DNA from: Gerris lacustris
Lineage: Eukaryota; Arthropoda; Insecta; Hemiptera; Gerridae
NCBI GenBank assembly: GCA_951217055.1
Contig: OX578280.1
Coordinates: 42,907,882-42,971,881, forward strand
Direction: 5' to 3'
Length of the DNA: 64,000 nt
How positions within the stretch are numbered: the first letter of the stretch is position 1; every line of letters begins with the position of its first letter. Of the stretch, positions 45,632-57,775 are shown in pieces. The translations under genes were made by a program, and so were the position numbers. The notes under the pieces were generated by a model. That model had not been told where the DNA came from, ran no database searches, and saw only the letters and a list, made by a program, of their open reading frames with translations.

Positions 45632-46734
45632 TAAAATATAAGATATAGTTTCATACATTTTTTGTATATACAATTCGAGTAATGCGGGTTCAGTAGGTTC
45701 AAGTAAATGCTGTTCAGAAAGTTGGCATAAATATTGTTTGGTAGGACGATTAAATGAACAGAAAACAATCATGATGTTATTCTGTTATTAAACGTATATT
45801 TTCAAATTAAATTTTAATGATATTAATATTTAATAAATGATACCATTTCATAATTTAGAGTGTATGAAATTTCAACTGAAAAAAAGCTTTCTTTTTTTCT
45901 ACTTCATAAAATTCTAATTCTAAGGCTCCATTTGGGAAATACTGCTTGAAGGTAAACACTTTTTATTTTTGTTCATGCAATAATCAAAAGATAAAAAGCT
46001 TTTATGTAAATGCTGTCGAACTAAATGTGAAGTTTGTTTTGAATTTGACATAGAAGTGAAGTGATGATGTAAGTTAAGTTTTGGAAGTAGTTCGTGGATG
46101 AATCATGTCCAAAACTAGACTGTTGTTTAACTATGCCTAACATAGGTTCCAAGTCAAACCATCCAATGCCTTACGGCCAATTACTATTAATGCCTTAGAT
46201 AGGCAAAACTTTACAACAACCCGCTATGTATTTAGCTTAACGAGTTCCTTATCGCTTCTTCCTTTATAGCTATCTTCAATTCCTCTATTCCATCTCCGAT
46301 GGTACAAATTTAACCAAGAGTAGTTAGCTTTCCTCATAGTACTTATACCAATATAAAGTTTAAAGTTATTAAACAGATACTATACTGAAGGGTCTACTTA
46401 AGGATATATACCTTGATGGAGGTAATCTCAAAATGAATTCAAAGAAACTGTCCACGTAAAATAATAAAGCAGCTTTCGGCCTTCATAATGTGTTATAAAT
46501 TTTCTCCTAATTTTATTTTCTGATATGGCTGTTTCCTAACCTGTTAGTACTCCTGAGATAGAGTCCAAAGTTCATTTGTATTGTTGTATAAGGGCTTATA
46601 CAACGCGTGGGCACGCGTGTATTATTGTTTTATGAATTTTTAACTGTGATTATATAATTTCTTTCTAAAGTGATTATTTTATTCGCAAACTTAATATAAG
46701 GCAAAACTTCATAACTCACAAAAATGTATATAAA
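45632..46734. other. Non-coding stretch with small palindromes
   Basis: Near 46586-46618, TTGTATAAGGGCTTATACAA and CGCGTGGGCACGCG lie side by side. No gene. Confidence 0.5.
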
Positions 46735-46800
46735 TAGTCTGCCAATAAGTGCTTTGCATAGCTTTATCACGTCCTACCACGTACTTTAATGATATTTTGC
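46735..46800 (+). mobile_element. Interspersed family A, 5' end fragment
   Basis: TAGTCTGCCAATAAGTG, CATAGCTTTATCACGTCCTA and CCACGTACTTTAATGAT match only the first ~65 bp of the family. Confidence 0.7.
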
Positions 46801-47138
46801 TTTAACGCATTTATTACTCCTCGTTTTGATGAGTTTTCCATCAAAACCGTCCGTCAAATCCGTTTCAAAACCGTTTTGAAAACTTTTATGGTTTAAAACC
46901 GAAAATGTTATCATAAGGAGTTTTTAAAACAATTTTGAAATATATTTGCTGCCAGACTAGTTATAGTTGAGTCAGGTTATCATATCTCTGCTCATCATAC
47001 CAACTCCACATGTCTCAATTCTGTTAATAATTCAATCACCCATTTCCACGCTATTTTTTTCAAAACCGTTTCAATAATAAACGAAAAACTTGCTGTTGTG
47101 TCCTTGAACTCAAAACTTTTTGAAATCTCCTTTTCTAA

Positions 47139-47478
47139 AGCCTATTCCACACCAGTAGACACGTTGCGAGACATTTCTATAGACGGTCTATGAGACCGTC
47201 TATAGAAATGTCTCGCAACGTGTCTATAGACATCTGCTAAGACCTTCTATGGTCTAGTTCTAGCGTCCACACTTGTAGACACGTTGCGCAACATGCCTAA
47301 CGTTGCACCATGGCTACCATTTAGAATGGAAAACCATAGACATGTGATTTTTGGTTTAGCAACGAGACCGTAGACGCCGTTTGTCTAGCCGATGTCTAGC
47401 CCATGTCTATAGACAAATCGGTAGACATTGTCTCAGAGACCAAAATCGCGCAACATGTCTACTAGTGTGGACAAGGCT
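47139..47478. mobile_element. MITE, ~340 bp, containing a perfect 34-bp hairpin
   Basis: Left end AGCCTATTCCACACCAGTAG and right end CTACTAGTGTGGACAAGGCT are inverted copies extending into the GTTGCG region (~33 bp TIR). The left TIR is the start of a gapless 34-bp inverted repeat (47156-47189 and 47193-47226, 3-bp loop). The interior repeats the AGACACGTTGCG and CATGTCTA themes in both orientations. No ORF; superfamily unassigned. Confidence 0.88.
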
Positions 47479-48709
47479 TATAAGTATAAAATTATTTAAC
47501 ACTCAATAGAGCTTGAAATATTTGTATCTTATGAGTCTTGTGGCTAGTTATGAGGCTTAAGGGTTTTTTTTTTTTTATTGAATGCAGATTATGCACTTCT
47601 GATAACAATAAAATAATAATCAGTCATTAGTTTTAAAAAATTAGCCGATTCATCAATATATTTCCACATTTATATGAAGACATTTTAGCGGTAATACAAT
47701 ACTATTTAAAAAATATAAGTGATTAATTTCCTGTCCAATCAGATAGACAAATTTGAAAAACGACTGAGAAAAGAGTGTTATCTTTTTCATTTTTTAATTT
47801 ACTTTTTAATAAATTCTAAAATATATTTAATTTATTTTGATATTTTTTCTAATATAACTATGGTCATCCCGTTATAAATTATTTGTGTTATAAATTAATA
47901 ATAAAAAAACACAACATTTATAATTTTCATAACGGGGTTTCTTAATTTGTTTTAGCCTGGGCTTGCTGCAATCCCAATTTAGGGAACATTTTTTTGTGAT
48001 GGTTTGTTACACTTAAACTTCAAAATTCAAGATAAAAATGGGGGATGGGTGGGACCATTTGGTAAAATCAGTAAATGAAAGAGGAATTTTTCACATTTGA
48101 TATAATGATTTTCAGATATACAAGGAATGTTTTAGTGGGTCATTTCTATATATAAGAGTATATAAAAAGTTTTTAAAAACTGCTGACGTGAAATAAATTA
48201 AAAGTTTCCAAATCAGATTAAAAATTATAAAAAAAAAAAAACTTGGAGACTTTTATTTTAGAATAGAAGGATATTTTCTAAAAAAACGAAACGAATAAAA
48301 CAAACAATGAAGGATTTAAACGCTAAAAGCAAAAGTACAAACAAACTTTATTTAACGTTTTTAAAAAAAATGTGGAAATTTAAAGTTTTTGTTTTATTTT
48401 TCATTAAAAAAATGAATTTAAGAAGATTATAAACAGATATTGAAACTTACTTGAGAAACTTTTATTTATAGAGAATTAAGTTGATGTCTATTAGCACCCG
48501 AAGCAACTAGTTTTAGTACTTAGTATTGGCAGTAAGTTTTAGTTAGTGTTTCTATAGTTATTGTTCTCCCCTTCTATACTATAACCAATTAGTTTAAATA
48601 TATCAGTAAAATTAATATGAAAAGTTTACTTTTTGATGACGCAGTGATAATTAAATGTTTCCAAATCAACGTTTAGATTATAAGAGTAGTATAATATTAT
48701 AAGAGAGCC
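47479..48709. other. Non-coding AT-rich stretch
   Basis: Nothing recognised. Confidence 0.5.
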
Positions 48710-49015
48710 GGAGTGGCCGTGTGGATTAAATTACCACGTCTGCTCGGCCATCACTGAATCAAGGGCGGTACGAGTTCGTGGGTTAGATCCTTCGCCGTAA
48801 TGCTCTGATTTATATGGCTCACTAATGATCACATCGTACTCGCTTCGGCGGTAAAATGTACAGAGATATGATGTGTAAAGTGGCTTGAACTCTCTACCAC
48901 GGGGCTAGTAAAATAACCTAAAAGATGGCCTAATTGCTTGGTTCAAACAAGTGGTTCGTCCTACCTGTCTAGTACAAGTAGTAGGACCTTACTACTACTA
49001 CTACTACTACTATTA
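48710..49015 (+). mobile_element. tRNA-derived SINE, copy 1
   Basis: The head GAGCCGGAGTGGCCGTGTGG resembles a class II (Ser/Leu-type) tRNA A-box region, and GAGTTCGTGGGTTAGATCC resembles a B-box arm. The body carries CTCTCTACCACGGGGCTAGT, GATGGCCTAATTGCTTGGTT and GTGGTTCGTCCTACC, and the tail is an (ACT)n run (48990-49012). The same body occurs at 49895-50105 and 50865-50965. Pol III transcribed in origin, mobilised by a LINE. Confidence 0.82.
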
Positions 49016-49889
49016 ATATTATAAATAGCAAAAATCATTGGATTCTGCATAATGTAAAACAAATAAATAAATTTAGTTAATTTAATATTATGTATGTTTG
49101 TGTATGTGTGTATATGTATAATTATTATGTTATGTATTCAATTTAAATGTACAAAAAAAATTATTGTAAATGTGGAACTTTAAAAAAGGCTTTATTATTA
49201 TTATTATAATCTAATATTACATCAATTTTCATTATGTACAATAAAAACATTGTGGACATTAAACATTTTTGATGCATCTAAAATGTTATCAAAAATCGGA
49301 GGTGTTTATTTTTGAACTCCCCATTTTAAATGTACCTGATATTAAGTCTTAATATCTGATTATACACATTTTTTAATTTAAGTTCCACAGAAACTTTTAC
49401 AGTTTTTATTTCTTACATTATACAAAATATGAAGAACTTTATATAAAAAAAGAATGAAAAAAAAGCGAAACATAATATTTTGTCAACCATCTTTACTTCA
49501 GTTGCTTTCAAATAGAAATGTAAGAAACTTTATAGTGTTTATTTTTAGTTACAAAACAAGTGAAGTGTAGGTTTAACAGTGCTAGAAGTTTTCAAAATAT
49601 TAAGAGGAAGAAGTTTTTTCTCTAAAATAAAACCAAGGAAGATAAAACTGAAGTTTATATTGGAAGCTGTTGTTTTCATCCTTACTTGATATATTATCTC
49701 CAATTTTCCTTCGCGTACTTACATATTTCAATTTTTCTTCACTAGATTTTCCAACGTTGTCAATATGTTTCCTCCAAATCTAGGTCAATTTGTGATATTC
49801 ATTATAATATGATACTTGATATTTCTTTGATTAAACATTATTCTGATACATCAATAATATTATTTATTACGAAATTAGTACGCTATAAA
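49016..49889. other. Non-coding AT-rich stretch
   Basis: A GGCTTTATTATTATTATTAT end near 49187-49208 resembles the 3' tail of a LINE or SINE. No gene. Confidence 0.5.
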
Positions 49890-50110
49890 CTAACTCGGGA
49901 TTTGAGTGCCCGTGATCGACAGGGCACTGGTATCTTTTGCATGGCCATCAATGAATCAAGGTCAAGGGTTCGATATATCACCTTTTAGATTATTAATCAA
50001 GAGTATATTAGTATACGGGGTTGGTATTAAAACATCCGACAATTATGACCTAATTACTTGGTTCGAACTAGTAGAATACCTTCCCGACCTTACTGTTTCA
50101 ATTCTGTATA
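49890..50110 (+). mobile_element. tRNA-derived SINE, copy 2 (diverged)
   Basis: GGCCATCAATGAATCAAGGT, AAGGGTTCGAT, then ATGACCTAATTACTTGGTTC and GAACTAGTAGAATACCTTCC align with copy 1. The tail is lost. The open frame over it is incidental. Confidence 0.7.
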
Positions 50111-50369
50111 ACTAATGATGTGAGGCATAAAGAACTCGCCGTGTTTTTTTTTTTTTTTTGCTCTTTATATCAGCCATATTTTTTTACAATATGGCTACCA
50201 GGAAAAATTCATCGGGGAAACCTTACATATTCCTTATTAACCTTAAAGGAACTAAAATGTCTATTTTTACCCCACTTATCGTTTGACGATTAAACAAAAT
50301 AATTTTGAAAGTCCTAAGGGTCTAAAATGAAGCAGTCACACTCAAAAATTATGTTCAAGGATTCAAACA

Positions 50370-50600
50370 TAAAAGTGATGGCAGGGAAATTTAATTTTGC
50401 GAAGAAACTTATTTACACTTTTTACATGTCCTCTGAGTTCAAAAAGTTGTTATAAAACATCTGACTAGTCTGTCGTCTGAGCTGAAGCGTGGAACCTAAA
50501 CTACTGGGGAACCTAAACTACTGATTTCGACGAAATCAGGCATTAAAGTTCAGAAAATTCGTATGAACGAAGGTTAAATCAAATATTAATTATAGCCCTA
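50370..50600 (+). mobile_element. Interspersed family B, diverged copy
   Basis: AAAGTGATGGCAGGGAAATT, TCCTCTGAGTTC, CTAGTCTGTCGTCTG, CCTAAACTACTGGGGAACCT and CGACGAAATCAGGCAT follow the family B order. An 18-bp local duplication (GAACCTAAACTACTG) is visible. Confidence 0.65.
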
Positions 50601-50604
50601 AATT

Positions 50605-50665
50605 TGATTATGGTATAGGATTAGTGTTTCATTTATATATTTTTTTTATCGCTAGGCCAACCTTT
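50605..50665. repeat. Segment duplicated at 51735-51795
   Basis: TTATGGTATAGGATTAGTGT and TATCGCTAGGCCAACCTTT recur at 51735-51795, inside the gypsy pol fragment. This is therefore a second, separate piece of the same element. Confidence 0.75.
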
Positions 50666-50864
50666 GTCTAATTTTTTTTTTATCCATTATTTATTTTCAC
50701 TTTATATGACAATTCGCATGTACTTTCCACTAACGTTCCTTTCTGACATCCTTATTGTTTATCATTCCGTACCCATACTGTTTCATATTTTTCAAATTCT
50801 CTTGCTTTTACCTTCTTATCATGATCTTCTTTCATTTTAAATTGATAAATTTATACTCTAATAG

Positions 50865-50965
50865 CACTCTCCATCACGGGCTTAGTAAAATGAGCCCAAT
50901 GTGGCCTGATTGCTAGGTTCGAACAAGTGGTTCGTCCTTCCCCTTTAAGCACTACTACTACTAGT
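50865..50965 (+). mobile_element. tRNA-derived SINE, copy 3 (3' half)
   Basis: CACTCTCCATCACGGGCTTA, GTGGCCTGATTGCTAGGTTC, GAACAAGTGGTTCGTCC and an (ACT)n tail match copy 1 closely. It is followed directly by the gypsy fragment. Confidence 0.82.
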
Positions 50966-50989
50966 CTAATAGTATTATCAATTCTCAAA

Positions 50990-52150
50990 TTGTTCAATCT
51001 TGTTCTTAACCTTCATCCCATCAATAATTCTGAGGGTACCTTTCTGTTCGGTGTGTTTCTATATAACATTAGGAATTTCGGCATCTTTAATAATTGTATG
51101 TCACCTTTGTCCTGCTTCGCAGCCTTCAGCCTATCTTTGAAAGTTCTAACAAATCTTTCCACTTGTCCATTCAACTTAGGATCATATGGTGGAGTTTGGA
51201 TAAGTCGCATTTAATCATTTTCACAGAATTCTTTAAACTCTTTTGAAATAAATTGTGGCCCAATTTCTGAAACAATTGCTCCAGGTATGCCGAATCTTGC
51301 CATCATCTCTCATAATAATGTAATACTTTTTTTCACTTGTTGCAGGATTAACTGGATCCACTTCTAACCATGTTGAATATGCATAAACGATTAGTAACTA
51401 TGTTCTTCCAAGAACATCGAAAAATTCCAGTTCTGAAAAATCAATGTGCAATCTTAGCAATGGTTTTGAGGGATATGTCCATGAAAATAGTGGTACTTCT
51501 AGTAGATCAGGTCTTACTTTTTGACACACCCGACACCTCTTTACTTTACATATTCTTCTACATCAGTATCAAACCGTGGCCACCAAACATCAAATCTTCC
51601 TACTGACTTCTTTACTAAAGCTCCTGGATGTCATTTACGTAAATCATGTGGTATATCTTTCACCAAGTTCCTAGGAATATCAATACAACCGTTCCATAAA
51701 ATTAATCCATCTTATAGATAATTCTTCTTTTTTTATTATGGTATGGGATTAGTGTTCCATCTATATCTTTCTTATCGCTAGGACAACCTTTTTCTAAAAA
51801 AATTCTGATTTCATGAGTGTCTTGTCTTTTAAAACTTCTTGTTGTAATTTTCTCTTTGAAATATTAATGTCCGGTAGTATTAATGTCTGCAAGTGCAATA
51901 AATGTGTGTTTGTAAGTTCCCCTCTTTCTTCTTCAGTTATCGTATCTTCTATGGGTAGTCTAGATAGTGCATCTGCAATTCTGCAGGTCCGTTTAATCTT
52001 TCATTCTGATATTGAATTTTGTAAGTGTATGATTCAATAAGTAATGCCAATTGTGTCAGTCGCCATGCTACAATTTATGGTTTGTCGTTATTTCCCTTAG
52101 AACCAGATTATAGAGCTTTGTGGTCTGTCCTTATAGTAAATTTTCTTCTA
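50990..52150 (-). pseudogene. Ty3/gypsy pol fragment: RNase H C-terminus to integrase core
   Basis: On the minus strand from 52150 downwards: FTIRTDHKAL of RNase H; RLTQLALLIESYTYKIQYQN; a zinc-binding region with VWWPRFDTDVEEYVK (about 51600-51555); the integrase core with YAYSTWLEV (about 51385), ARFGIPGAIVSEIGPQF (about 51295-51245) and PPYDPKLNGQVERF (about 51190-51150), ending YRNTPNRKVPSELLMG near 51013. The DDE triad is damaged: the first Asp (usual DAYSKW) is Tyr, and the second (usual SDNGPQF) is Glu. Stops and frameshifts recur. It is not the same element as 10328-13030, whose integrase core is missing. Confidence 0.9.
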
Positions 52151-53248
52151 AAAATTTAAATTAACATTAAGCAGAAACACATTTATTATTTATTTATAAA
52201 AGGACTAGAATATAAATAAATATATTTAAGAAAATCGGACGTGGGACGTCCTCGCCAAACATGAACCTATACATGACGACAGACTTTTTATTATGAGAAT
52301 TATAATTTTTTTTGTCCATATATGATGAGGTCCGTTACAGAGAGTAAATTAAAAATGTAAACTAAATTTCCTGGTTTAAAAATCAAAAGTCGTTATGGAC
52401 GATTTATTTATCTTATAAAAAGGTATGAATGGTGCAAATTTTCCACCCTGCAAAATGGGTTAATGAAGTCAGAAATTTATGGATTGTCGCCCGGGCTGCA
52501 GAATCACAAGTAAGAACGGATTTTTGTACCAAGTTTCAATTCTCTAGCTTGAAAACTGTGGGAGTTATGAGTGACACAGACATACACACACGCACGCACA
52601 GAAACGGACAGAAATCCTGCCAAATACCAATCAAATCGTCTTATAAAAACCCAAAACGGATAATTCCGTTGAAATCCTGGTTTTGGATTTTTTGGGAGAA
52701 AACAATTTTCCTATATACTATTTTTCTTTTGGAAAAATAAAAAGAGGTATAAAGACATAACCTACACATAAACAAAGAATAAGATTACCAAAAAGGGAAA
52801 GGCAACAATCTCTATAGGGTTTTTGAAATTAAGAATTTTGTGATTTGCGTTGTTTTTGTAACCAAACCCTGGGTATACTGGATTTTTTGTTGTATAAATA
52901 TATGTCTGTGTATATAAATTTTGGTTTTATTATTAGAGAATATTGATTTTTTAGGGCTCATGTTGAAGAAATACATTCTTTTTCCTAAATATATATTAAA
53001 ACTAAAACAAAAAATTCTTATATGCATACTATTTTTTTCATTAAAACTTCTTTAACGTATAGCATGCATAATTTTAATGAAACATAATACGTTAATGAAA
53101 GAGTGGGGGACTCTCACGCATTAGAAGTGAAACTTAAGTTCTAGAAACAGTTGTTTTTATGTATAGCTAGCTCTCTTTGAATTTTTGACGATTTTATTAT
53201 TTCAGGATAAAGAAATGGTTAGACATTGACATTTATTTATGGTACAGA
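52151..53248. other. Non-coding stretch with a retroposon-like end
   Basis: 52440-52700 reads CGCCCGGGCTGCAGAATCAC, TTTCAATTCTCTAGCTTGAA, GGGAGTTATGAGTGACACAG then an ACACGCACGCACAG tract, in the style of a short interspersed repeat. A 103-codon frame covers it but has no recognised domain. Confidence 0.5.
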
Positions 53249-53461
53249 TTTCTAAAATTCCAAGACAGAAATTCGTTTCAGACATCGGGGAAAAGTTTGG
53301 CTTCGTGCATCCACCAACCAGTATATGTTAAAAACTACTGGTCCTATTACAATTAAATTTGGATTGTAGCTCATAACTAGCTCATTTTCGATTTTTAAAT
53401 AATATTTAACATCTGTACCTATTGAATTCTCTTCCATTTTGGACACTATCTTTTTTTAACA

Positions 53462-53498
<37 letters not shown>

Positions 53499-53649
53499 AA
53501 AATTACTCATCTGATTTGTAATAAAAATTCTGACAGATTTAAAAAATGGAGGAAAAATTAAATATGTATTATACAATAATAGGTTGTAAAGAAAAAATTG
53601 TTAAATTAAGCGTTAGGATATTAGGCTATGTGCCAAACTAATTGGCAGG
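53249..53649 (-). mobile_element. Interspersed family A copy interrupted by (TA)n
   Basis: Minus-strand family order: CAGACATCGGGGAAAA, CACCAACCAGTATATGTTAA, AGCTCATAACTAGCTCATT at the left, and GGCTATGTGCCAAACTAATT at the right end. An (AT)n microsatellite at about 53467-53495 lies in the middle. Confidence 0.75.
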
Positions 53650-55189
53650 ATACCTCCTTCTTTTATGAAAGTAATATGATGCTTTTTCAATTCTTCTTTT
53701 TCCACCTATCGTATACCTAACCTAACCTCTAATCTTTATCCTAACTATCATCTAACTCCCCCCAAGCATAATTGCTTAGTTCTACAGTTTCTCGCCGGAG
53801 CGAGTAATCATTTTGTATTAAAACGAAAACTGATTTCTGATAAAGGCTCACAAACGCGGTCAATTTTGGTTTGTCAAGCTATGTTGACAAGTAAGTTTGA
53901 CGGTGTGTTGAATTTTTTTATTTGGATGGCTTGACGTAGAGTTTGATGAATATTAAAATTTTTATGAATATAAAATCATAAGATATTGTCAGATAAGCAG
54001 TTTGTTGACTGATCATTTGATAAGTAACTGGAAACACAAGCGAGTTTGACAAACTTGATTGTACATGTTTGGTGTACACAAGGCATCAAACTTTTGATGA
54101 AATTTGCAAGTTAAACAAGTTTGATCGTTTATATGTGGGATGCCAGCTTGTGGGAATTTCATTGAGAGGAGAGGTTATAGGATGGTTACAAATTCTACAA
54201 GTAAACATGTATTATTAGTGAAAGAATAATTTGTTTTCTAAGGTAAAGATTTATTTTTAAATATCAGTATTTCTTTTTAGGACAAGCAAAAGCTTTTCTT
54301 TGACATTATATTTTCAATGTTTATTTAATTTTGTTTTCAACCTGCCTCTCTTAGATATGACTCTGGTTCACAATCTTTTCTTTTATCTTTATTTTGTTTT
54401 TATTTGACCCTCAGGCTGAAGAAGTTTTTCCTTTATAAAAATCGACTTAGCATGAATTCAATTTGAACAAATGGCCAGTCATTTTTCAGATCATGTTTTC
54501 TTGAAATGCGTATGCTTATATTGTATATTTATTCGTTCAAAGTCAAACAAGCAATAACAGAAAATACATCTTTAACGTTATTATTGTTTAAAAAATATTA
54601 TCTTACTTGAGAATGTTTATTCTTTTTACTGAGATTTATAGGAACTTATATATAAATAATTACAAGATAAAATTATTTTTTATATACTACGTTTTTAAAT
54701 TTTCTGTTGACAAAATAAAAAATCATATATTTGAAACCCGTCAAAATCAAGATCGTAAATATGGGTCATGTCAAATCAAATAAAAAAACTTGCGGATTTT
54801 TTTCGAACTAACTTTCCACATAGCAAAATTTGCTGAAAACTAATGAAATTCTGCTGAAAGATGGCTAAAAGTATTAAAATTCTGAGCTATTCTAAAAATT
54901 TCAAATGTCTAGCTTCTCGGGATGTTCGTTAAAAATCGATTGCAAGATTTGTACTGGACAAACAAACAAACAAAAAAATAAACAATCAAACAAACAAAGA
55001 AGAAAGCAAGCTAATAAAAACGTAGTAAAAACCAACTAGATTTTATTAATAAATTTATATTATTTTAGAGTCGCTGCCCCAAAACTACGATTTTTTTTTC
55101 TTATTTGATAACAATTATTGAAAAAATATATTATAATGTCAATGAAGTTTTGTTTGACATATCCAAGAACTCAAAAAAATAATTTATAC
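53650..55189. other. Non-coding AT-rich stretch
   Basis: No gene. Around 53880-54130 a motif about GTTTGAC/GTCAAAC recurs in both orientations without forming a clear TIR. Confidence 0.5.
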
Positions 55190-55510
55190 AGGGTGATTAT
55201 AAAAGACACGGCAATATATAGGGAGGGGGGGATTCCTTGGACTATTTTAAGAATATTTACACCTTAAAGGATTTTTCGAAAATCGTTTCATTTCGAACAT
55301 ACAGGGAGGTAAATAATAGCCGACTTAACTGTTAAGCTGTTTTGGAGGCTTATTGCGCCTAAACTACAAGTCGTATTGAAACACGCTGTACAACTTTGTT
55401 CCTACGAGTTTTGTCGTACCCCAACCGTTTGTAACATAGGAAACGGACATTTTTTTAGCAAAAACAGCAGCGATATTGCTGTTAAATATCGCCAAATCTA
55501 TTAATAGTAT
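55190..55510 (+). repeat. Possible interspersed repeat starting CAGGGTGATTATAAAAGACA
   Basis: The opening CAGGGTG and a body of the type GGGAGGGGGGGATTCC, CTAAACTACAAGTCGTATTG and CAACTTTGTTCCTACGAG look like a dispersed non-coding repeat. No second copy is present in this window, so this rests on style alone. Confidence 0.4.
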
Positions 55511-57057
55511 CTAAATATCTTTATTATGTCATTATTATGTTTTTATATTGTATTGTTGTGTTTTTACAGTTCATTGTTATCTAATTTAAATAATTTTCTA
55601 AAAAGAAAAGTTTGTCAAACTTTTATTTTTTTTTAAATGAATAAAAGCATCATTTTAGCAATATTTAAAAATAATTAATTTTTCTTAGGTGATACTATCA
55701 ATACGGGGTTTAATTAATTAAACAGGTGCTTACTTATCAACTACTTTCGACAAACCATCCAAACCTATAAAAATATCGAAAGTCCAAACAAGCACATTGT
55801 TGTTGATAAGAATTTGTAGCAAATCTTTAATAGCAAATAAGTAAAATACGTTTTTTTGGAGTTTAAATGCAGTTTCACTTTGTAAATTTAGGTGATTTTG
55901 TCCAAGTTTGTCGGACTGATTTTGTATAAGAGGATTAGAAAGGAACTCCATTAGTAAATTAGTTACCATTTGCTAATTAGTGACTAAGGCAAAAAAAAAG
56001 GTTAATTTCTTCTATTGTATCAAATGCAAGTAAAAAGGACTATTCTTTTATTATGTTGAATAGTTATTCTATTGGATTAGAGTTTTCTATTCAATTGTTT
56101 TTAGTATATTTTATTCTAAATTTGATTGTATCAGAGGGACTTGATACAATTAAGACACTAATTAGGGTCACTAGTATTAAAAAGGACATTTTTTTAGCTC
56201 TTGATTAACGATCTAATGGATTTAAAACTAAAAATTCTTCTTCTTTAAATTTCAATCCAATAAACATTAGTATGTCGGTGTATCTGAGGGGTTAGCGTAT
56301 TCCCAAATGAAAAAATCCTAGGTCAAAATACCGACTTATCTGGTTTAAATCCCAGACAGTTAAAACATATTTACTTACATACCGTAATGAGTAGATTAGT
56401 AAAGTCAGTGCATATTATATAAAACCTCCTCAGAACAACCTCTTATCGGTGGCATTTTCTAATTGGCTCCATCTTGGATTTTTGATGTTTTGATGACGTC
56501 ATATTACTACATAGGATTACATCGGAGGGGGGGGGGGAATTTTTATTTGTCTATGAAATTCAGCGTTTAGGAGATATTAATGATTTTTAGTATATTATAT
56601 ACTATTTTTTATTATATATTATTACACTTTTATAATAATTAACTCATTGTATACTTATTGCGTCTTATTGAACTGCTACTTCACTTACATCCTGCTAAAC
56701 CATCTCCCCCACTCTTGCGTACCTCTCCCCATCTCCCGTCTACTAACAAGGGCCCTCTATGATGATACCAAGTAACTGTTCCCTAGGCCCTAGGTGCTCG
56801 CTTAAAAGATCTTTTTAAAATTCGTGCTTTATTTACTTTTACGATTTTTGAGGATAGAGAAAGAAATTCCTCTATTTTTCCCAGAAATTTAACTTTGAAA
56901 GTGATTCTCCAGTTGTAAGAATCAATTATTGCTAATTAGAGATTTTTTGTTTTTTTTTAAGAAGGTTTTACTCTAGGGAAGAAGAGAGTTTAGGGGGACG
57001 GATGCAGGAAAATCTGGCATCTAGATATGCCATTTTTAACATCTAGATAGTAAAAAT
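55511..57057. other. Non-coding AT-rich stretch
   Basis: G run at 56526-56537. The minus-strand frame at 55730-55969 is anonymous. No gene recognised. Confidence 0.5.
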
Positions 57058-57106
57058 AGTCTGGCCAATCAGTGTACACAGCTTCCTCGTATCCTTCCAC
57101 GTATAA
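57058..57106 (+). mobile_element. Interspersed family A, 5' fragment facing the next copy
   Basis: AGTCTGGCCAATCAGTGTAC, ACAGCTTCCTCGTATCC matches the first ~50 bp of the family in plus orientation, only 80 bp from the hairpin end of the full copy in the opposite orientation. Confidence 0.75.
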
Positions 57107-57187
57107 AAAATACATCATTTAAATTTAAATTTTATTATTCAATTCCCAGAGATAGGAAACATTTTTATCGCTATTTTCTCCCTTTTT

Positions 57188-57775
57188 GCTTCCGAGCTTA
57201 CCTAAGGTAACGGAAGCTATGTGATCGTTCTGGAGAACGAAAAATTTTTAGGTCTCCGATTTCAAAAATCCCAAGACAGAAATCCGTTTCAGACATCAGG
57301 GAACATTTTTGGTTCTGTGTCTGTTTGTCGGTCGGTCTGTCGTTCAATTTTTGCGAACCAACATATCTTAAAAAAACACGTTTAAATTAAATGAAATTTG
57401 GGTGGTAGGTCATAATTAGCCCATTGTTTGTCCCATTTAAGTTTCAACCTTCTACGCCCTTTTTTTTCTTCCACATGCGCACAAACATACATTTATTTAC
57501 TTACACCTATAGCTTCAAAAGTACATATCTGATCTGAATGAAACTTTTTTAGTTTATCGAAAGTAACCCGCAGATAGCCCCAGATTAATTTGAACCGTCT
57601 ACGCTCTTTAACATTTGCTAAATTGATACTTTAATTCGTGTAAAAAATCAAAACAATTTTGACAGATTAAAAAACGGGGGAAACAATTAGACAATAATGG
57701 CTTGTAAAATCATAAAATCAATAAAGTACGTGTATAGGATGCGAGGAAGCTATGTGCCACACCAATTGACAGTCT
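57188..57775 (-). mobile_element. Interspersed family A, best full-length copy (588 bp)
   Basis: Minus strand: starts at 57775 with AGACTGTCAATTGGTGTGGC and ends at 57188 with TTACCTTAGGTAAGCTCGGA followed by AGC. It has all landmarks, including the CGACAGACCGACCGACAAAC tract and AGAACGATCACATAGCTTCC before the hairpin. No open frame. This is the best reference copy of the family in the window. Confidence 0.93.

Noticed and set aside
51370..52040. Plus-strand ORFs of 66-78 codons
   Set aside because: Antisense shadows of the gypsy integrase/RNase H fragment on the minus strand.
52429..52740. 103-codon plus ORF
   Set aside because: Overlaps a non-coding interspersed-repeat-like segment with a CACACGCACG tract; no domain.
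57058..57775. A single TIR transposon with family A ends at both sides
   Set aside because: The left piece is only the first ~50 bp of family A, separated by 80 bp of other sequence from the hairpin end of the full reverse copy; other copies lack an inverted end, so this is two insertions rather than a TIR element.
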